Shown here: piece after piece, positions 61,502 to 64,000 of the stretch | How positions within the stretch are numbered: the first letter of the stretch is position 1 | Layout: the number at the start of each line of letters is the position of its first letter | Assembly (NCBI RefSeq): GCF_964355755.1 | Contig: NC_092676.1 | Span: 13,872,288 to 13,936,287 of the forward strand | Origin: Antedon mediterranea | Taxonomy: Eukaryota; Echinodermata; Crinoidea; Comatulida; Antedonidae | Reading direction: 5' to 3' | Length of the DNA: 64,000 bases | Notes under the pieces: generated by a model | What the model was told of the DNA's origin: nothing | The model's input: the letters and a program-made list of their open reading frames with translations, nothing else | Database searches by the model: none | Position numbers and translations under genes: made by a program

Positions 61502-61604
61502 GTCTTACTACTGTAGAGCAAAGTAGTCTAGTAGGCATATGATGAAAATAATTGAATGAACAGTACACTAATGGTGAAAACATTTCTTCTTGTTTCGATA
61601 GTAT

Positions 61605-62281
61605 ATTGATATGTCGTTCCTTTATAGTAAACCAATAATATACATTTACGTTTGCAAGACGGTTTCGTCTAGCTGTCAGCTCAAGATTTCTTCAGTTGCT
61701 ATGCGTTATGACACCGATTGGCCTCCTTTCCAGCCACTGAATGTTTTTGGTGTGTAGCCTAGGGGACCAGTCGTCGGGAGTTGATCATAAATATGTGATA
61801 GTTGCTGCACGCCTTCGTCTCTATTCATCTTTTTACCTTGTTTCCTTTGCTAATAGATTCTTTAATTCTATGTTTGAGCCAAACTTGTTCTTTGTGTACT
61901 GTACGTCTATATTATTCCATTTAGGTATGTGATTATGCATGGTCATATGGTCTGTGATCGCTGATTTATGTAACATCGAGGACGAAACTTTCCGCGTTGC
62001 GCGTGTCTGTATGTTTTGTGTGTTGTCATCAACATCTTTCTTGTGTTCTTTTATTCTGGTTTTAAGCACCCTACCCGTTTCTCCAATATAAACCATTTCA
62101 CAATTGGTACAACCTACTTTGTAAACAACATCGCAGGAATCCTCTTTGCATGCTTTATCTTTCAGTCGGACAATTAATTTTTTAATTTTATTAGATGGTT
62201 TAAAGTATGTTCGTATGTTATATTTTTAAAATTTTCTCTTGATTTTCTCTGAAAGGCTTTGAACATATGGTATCCATTGGA
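61605..62281 (-). pseudogene. Penelope-like element GIY-YIG endonuclease fragment
   Basis: Translation from the centre outward: EHTLNHLIKLKN, then (frameshift) CKEDSCDVVYKVGCTNCEMV and YIGETGRVLKTRIKEHKKDV, with SAITDHMTMHNHIPKWNNID. CDVVYxVxC..C...YIGET.R.L..R..EH is the GIY-YIG domain with the CxxC-type zinc pairs of Penelope elements. Downstream sequence to 61605 is its 3' region. It forms one arm of an inverted duplication. Confidence 0.88.
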
Positions 62282-62755
62282 GAAACGGGTAGGGCGCTTA
62301 AAACCAGAATAAAAGAACACAAGAAAGATGTTGATGACAACACACAAAACATACAGACGTGCATCGCGGAAAGTTTCGTCCTCGATGTTACATAAATCAG
62401 CGATCACGGACCAAATGACCATGCATAATCACATACCTAATTGGAATAATATAGACGTACAGTACACAAAGAACAAGTTTGGCTTAAACGTAAAATTAAA
62501 GAATCCATTAGCAACAAGATAAAAAGATGAATAGAGATGAAGGCACGCACCAACTATCACATATTTATGATCAACTCCTGACGACTAGTCCCTTAGGCTA
62601 CACACCAAAAACATCCAGTGGCTGGAAAGGAGGCCAATCGTCGTCATAACGCATAGCAACTGAAGAAGTCAAGCTGACAGCTAGGAAACTGTCTTGCACA
62701 CGCAAGTTTATTTACTGGTTTACTATCAAGGAACTACATATCAATCAGTACACAT
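62282..62755 (+). pseudogene. Inverted copy of the Penelope endonuclease 3' part
   Basis: Begins GAGAAACGGGTAGGGCGCTT and reads GETGRALKTRIKEHKKDVDD before a frameshift. It then mirrors the left arm to TACTGGTTTACTATCAAGGA. Arms diverge modestly (for example a 3-5% look by eye, not computed). Penelope elements often lie as inverted or partial tandem copies. Confidence 0.85.
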
Positions 62756-63682
62756 GATTGTCAATACCATTTATTTGGGTTGAAATTATAGAAATTATTT
62801 CAAACATCATGCATATGTCATCATCATTTTTAGGAATTAAATAAAACACTTAAAATTGACTGGCAGTCAAAAAATCAGGAATTTGGTTCAAATTGTTTAG
62901 AAACTAACATTTACTCCAATAATGGCATGTTTTGTATACAAATACTGTAGGCTCTGTTAGTACAGTACATTGACCTATGTCCTATATCAAAACAATTCAC
63001 ATCAAAGTTGTGTTGTGTTTTGCGTAGAAAGAAGGCTGCATTGAGAGCACCCTCACTACAGTAGTCTAGGTTTCAGACATTCATTCGGCTTAATATTTTT
63101 AAAAGGATAAAATAACATAACGATGTCACATTGATATGAGGTGGCAATCCAAAAATCTACAATTCAACAATCTGGTCGGCCTAAATAAAGGTGGGTTTTA
63201 CTCCAACCGGCAAAGAAAAAATATTCTGAGAAAATCATATTATTATTACAGATACAAAATTTGTACAGTTCAAATTCCCAGTAGCCTGCTGGAGATTTGG
63301 ACATAAATACGCCTACTTGATACCATTACATGTCTAACTTGTATAATTATTGTCAAAATCTAAAATCAATTTTTTTCAAAAAAACACCACAAACACCTAT
63401 GCTTACACCATGGAGGTAAAACTACCTCCAGGCTCCACATGCTTACAGTGGTGTTTTTTTTTTATGGATGGATGGATGGAGCAGTAAAATTGTTTTAATC
63501 ACAGTTATGTAGGCTATCTTTTAAGAACATTTGACAGTAAACATTTTTTCCATACGACTGTCCGTTGAGGAGTTACGAATTTTTAAGTAACTTGTCCTCA
63601 GAAAATAGGTTGAAAACGTTATGTTATTTCTGTTGGTTACGCTTCGTTGCATGCCATTGCTTGTCATCGAATTGAAGGGTAG
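62756..63682. other. Sequence upstream of MORC; nothing specific seen
   Basis: A (GATG)n run near 63463-63480 and an ACTACCTCCAGG/ GGAGGTAAAACTACCTCC palindrome near 63413. No promoter element could be assigned with confidence. A further upstream non-coding MORC exon could lie here. Confidence 0.35.
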
Positions 63683-63770
63683 CGGGACGATTGGGACGAT
63701 TCGGCTCTGGGACGATTTGGCCCGGGACTATTTGGCCTGGGACGATTCGGCCCGGAGACGATTCGGCACA
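63683..63770 (+). repeat. 15-bp-unit minisatellite GGGACGATTCGGCCC
   Basis: Six units: GGGACGATTCGGCTCT, GGGACGATTTGGCCCG, GGACTATTTGGCCT, GGGACGATTCGGCCCG and degenerate flanking units. Located about 2.2 kb upstream of the MORC start codon. CpG-containing in otherwise AT-rich DNA. Confidence 0.88.
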
Positions 63771-64000
63771 CTTAAATTTATCGGCTTTGATATGCATTTT
63801 ATAAACATAGACTAAGCTTTTTTTCCCCAAACTTTATTTTTAGAGAGACTAATAGGTTAGTACTACTAGGGATAAAGATGCAATAAAGCAAACAATTTGA
63901 TTAGACAAGTTACACCTTCTGTTGGCGTTGTTGAAAAAAAACCCAAAGTTTTCGAAGTAATAAATTGAACGCTGTGGCTAAAGATACAGTATCGTATCCT

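Noticed and set aside
63624-63830. GRIVPGQIVPGQIVPEPNRP repeat protein
   Set aside because: It is the 15-bp minisatellite read in frame; no flanking coding support.

Overview
This window is AT-rich, intron-dominated animal DNA. Two things suggest an invertebrate deuterostome (echinoderm or hemichordate grade; species not determinable). One is a MORC3/4-type gene with conserved intron phases. The other is a SINE with a 5S rRNA-like head, a tRNA-like segment and a Deu-type core, a combination described from deuterostomes. No bacterial operons, CRISPR arrays, rRNA operons or convincing stand-alone tRNA genes were seen.

The only host protein gene I can support is one MORC-family GHKL ATPase gene on the minus strand. 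It starts at 61501 and runs off the left edge. I rebuilt 17 exons by hand. Splice sites and codon phase agree across every junction, giving about 628 residues before the edge: GHKL ATPase (exons 1-5), S5-like/transducer region (exons 6-10), CW zinc finger (exons 11-12), then a charged, coiled-coil-prone tail (exons 13-17). Exons make up under 2 kb of more than 61 kb; the rest is intron.

The introns are packed with nested transposable elements. From left to right: (a) 3.5-14.9 kb, a decayed L1/Tx1-like LINE on the minus strand. Its reverse transcriptase is split by a 5.9 kb foldback palindrome whose arms are tandem ~370 bp units, and that palindrome carries a MITE and a Helentron-like element. 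A Penelope-like RT fragment lies beside it. (b) 15.9-21.8 kb, a perfect 77-bp hairpin, Helentron-like pieces, a tRNA-derived SINE, a piggyBac-like MITE and a further inverted repeat. (c) 24.4-29.3 kb, a second L1/Tx1-like LINE on the plus strand split by another LINE tail, itself split by a hAT element, followed by Rex1-like and Penelope-like fragments. (d) 29.6-36.6 kb, a Helentron split by a hairpin-ended element, a long LINE RT reading frame, and the 5S/tRNA/Deu SINE. (e) 38-49.4 kb, a hAT next to exon 12, a Gypsy-like gag fragment split by a Helentron, and a Rex1-like LINE split by a 2.8 kb hAT-like element. (f) 49.8-60.6 kb, Harbinger-like, unclassified TIR, piggyBac-like and Helentron-like elements between MORC exons. 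(g) 61.6-63.8 kb, an inverted-duplicated Penelope GIY-YIG endonuclease fragment and a short minisatellite upstream of the MORC start codon.

The elements do not form an operon or pathway. The biology here is one slowly evolving chromatin-silencing ATPase gene holding a dense, datable stack of mobile DNA. Family names for mobile elements rest on translated motifs, terminal sequences and target-site duplications read by eye, not on database searches.
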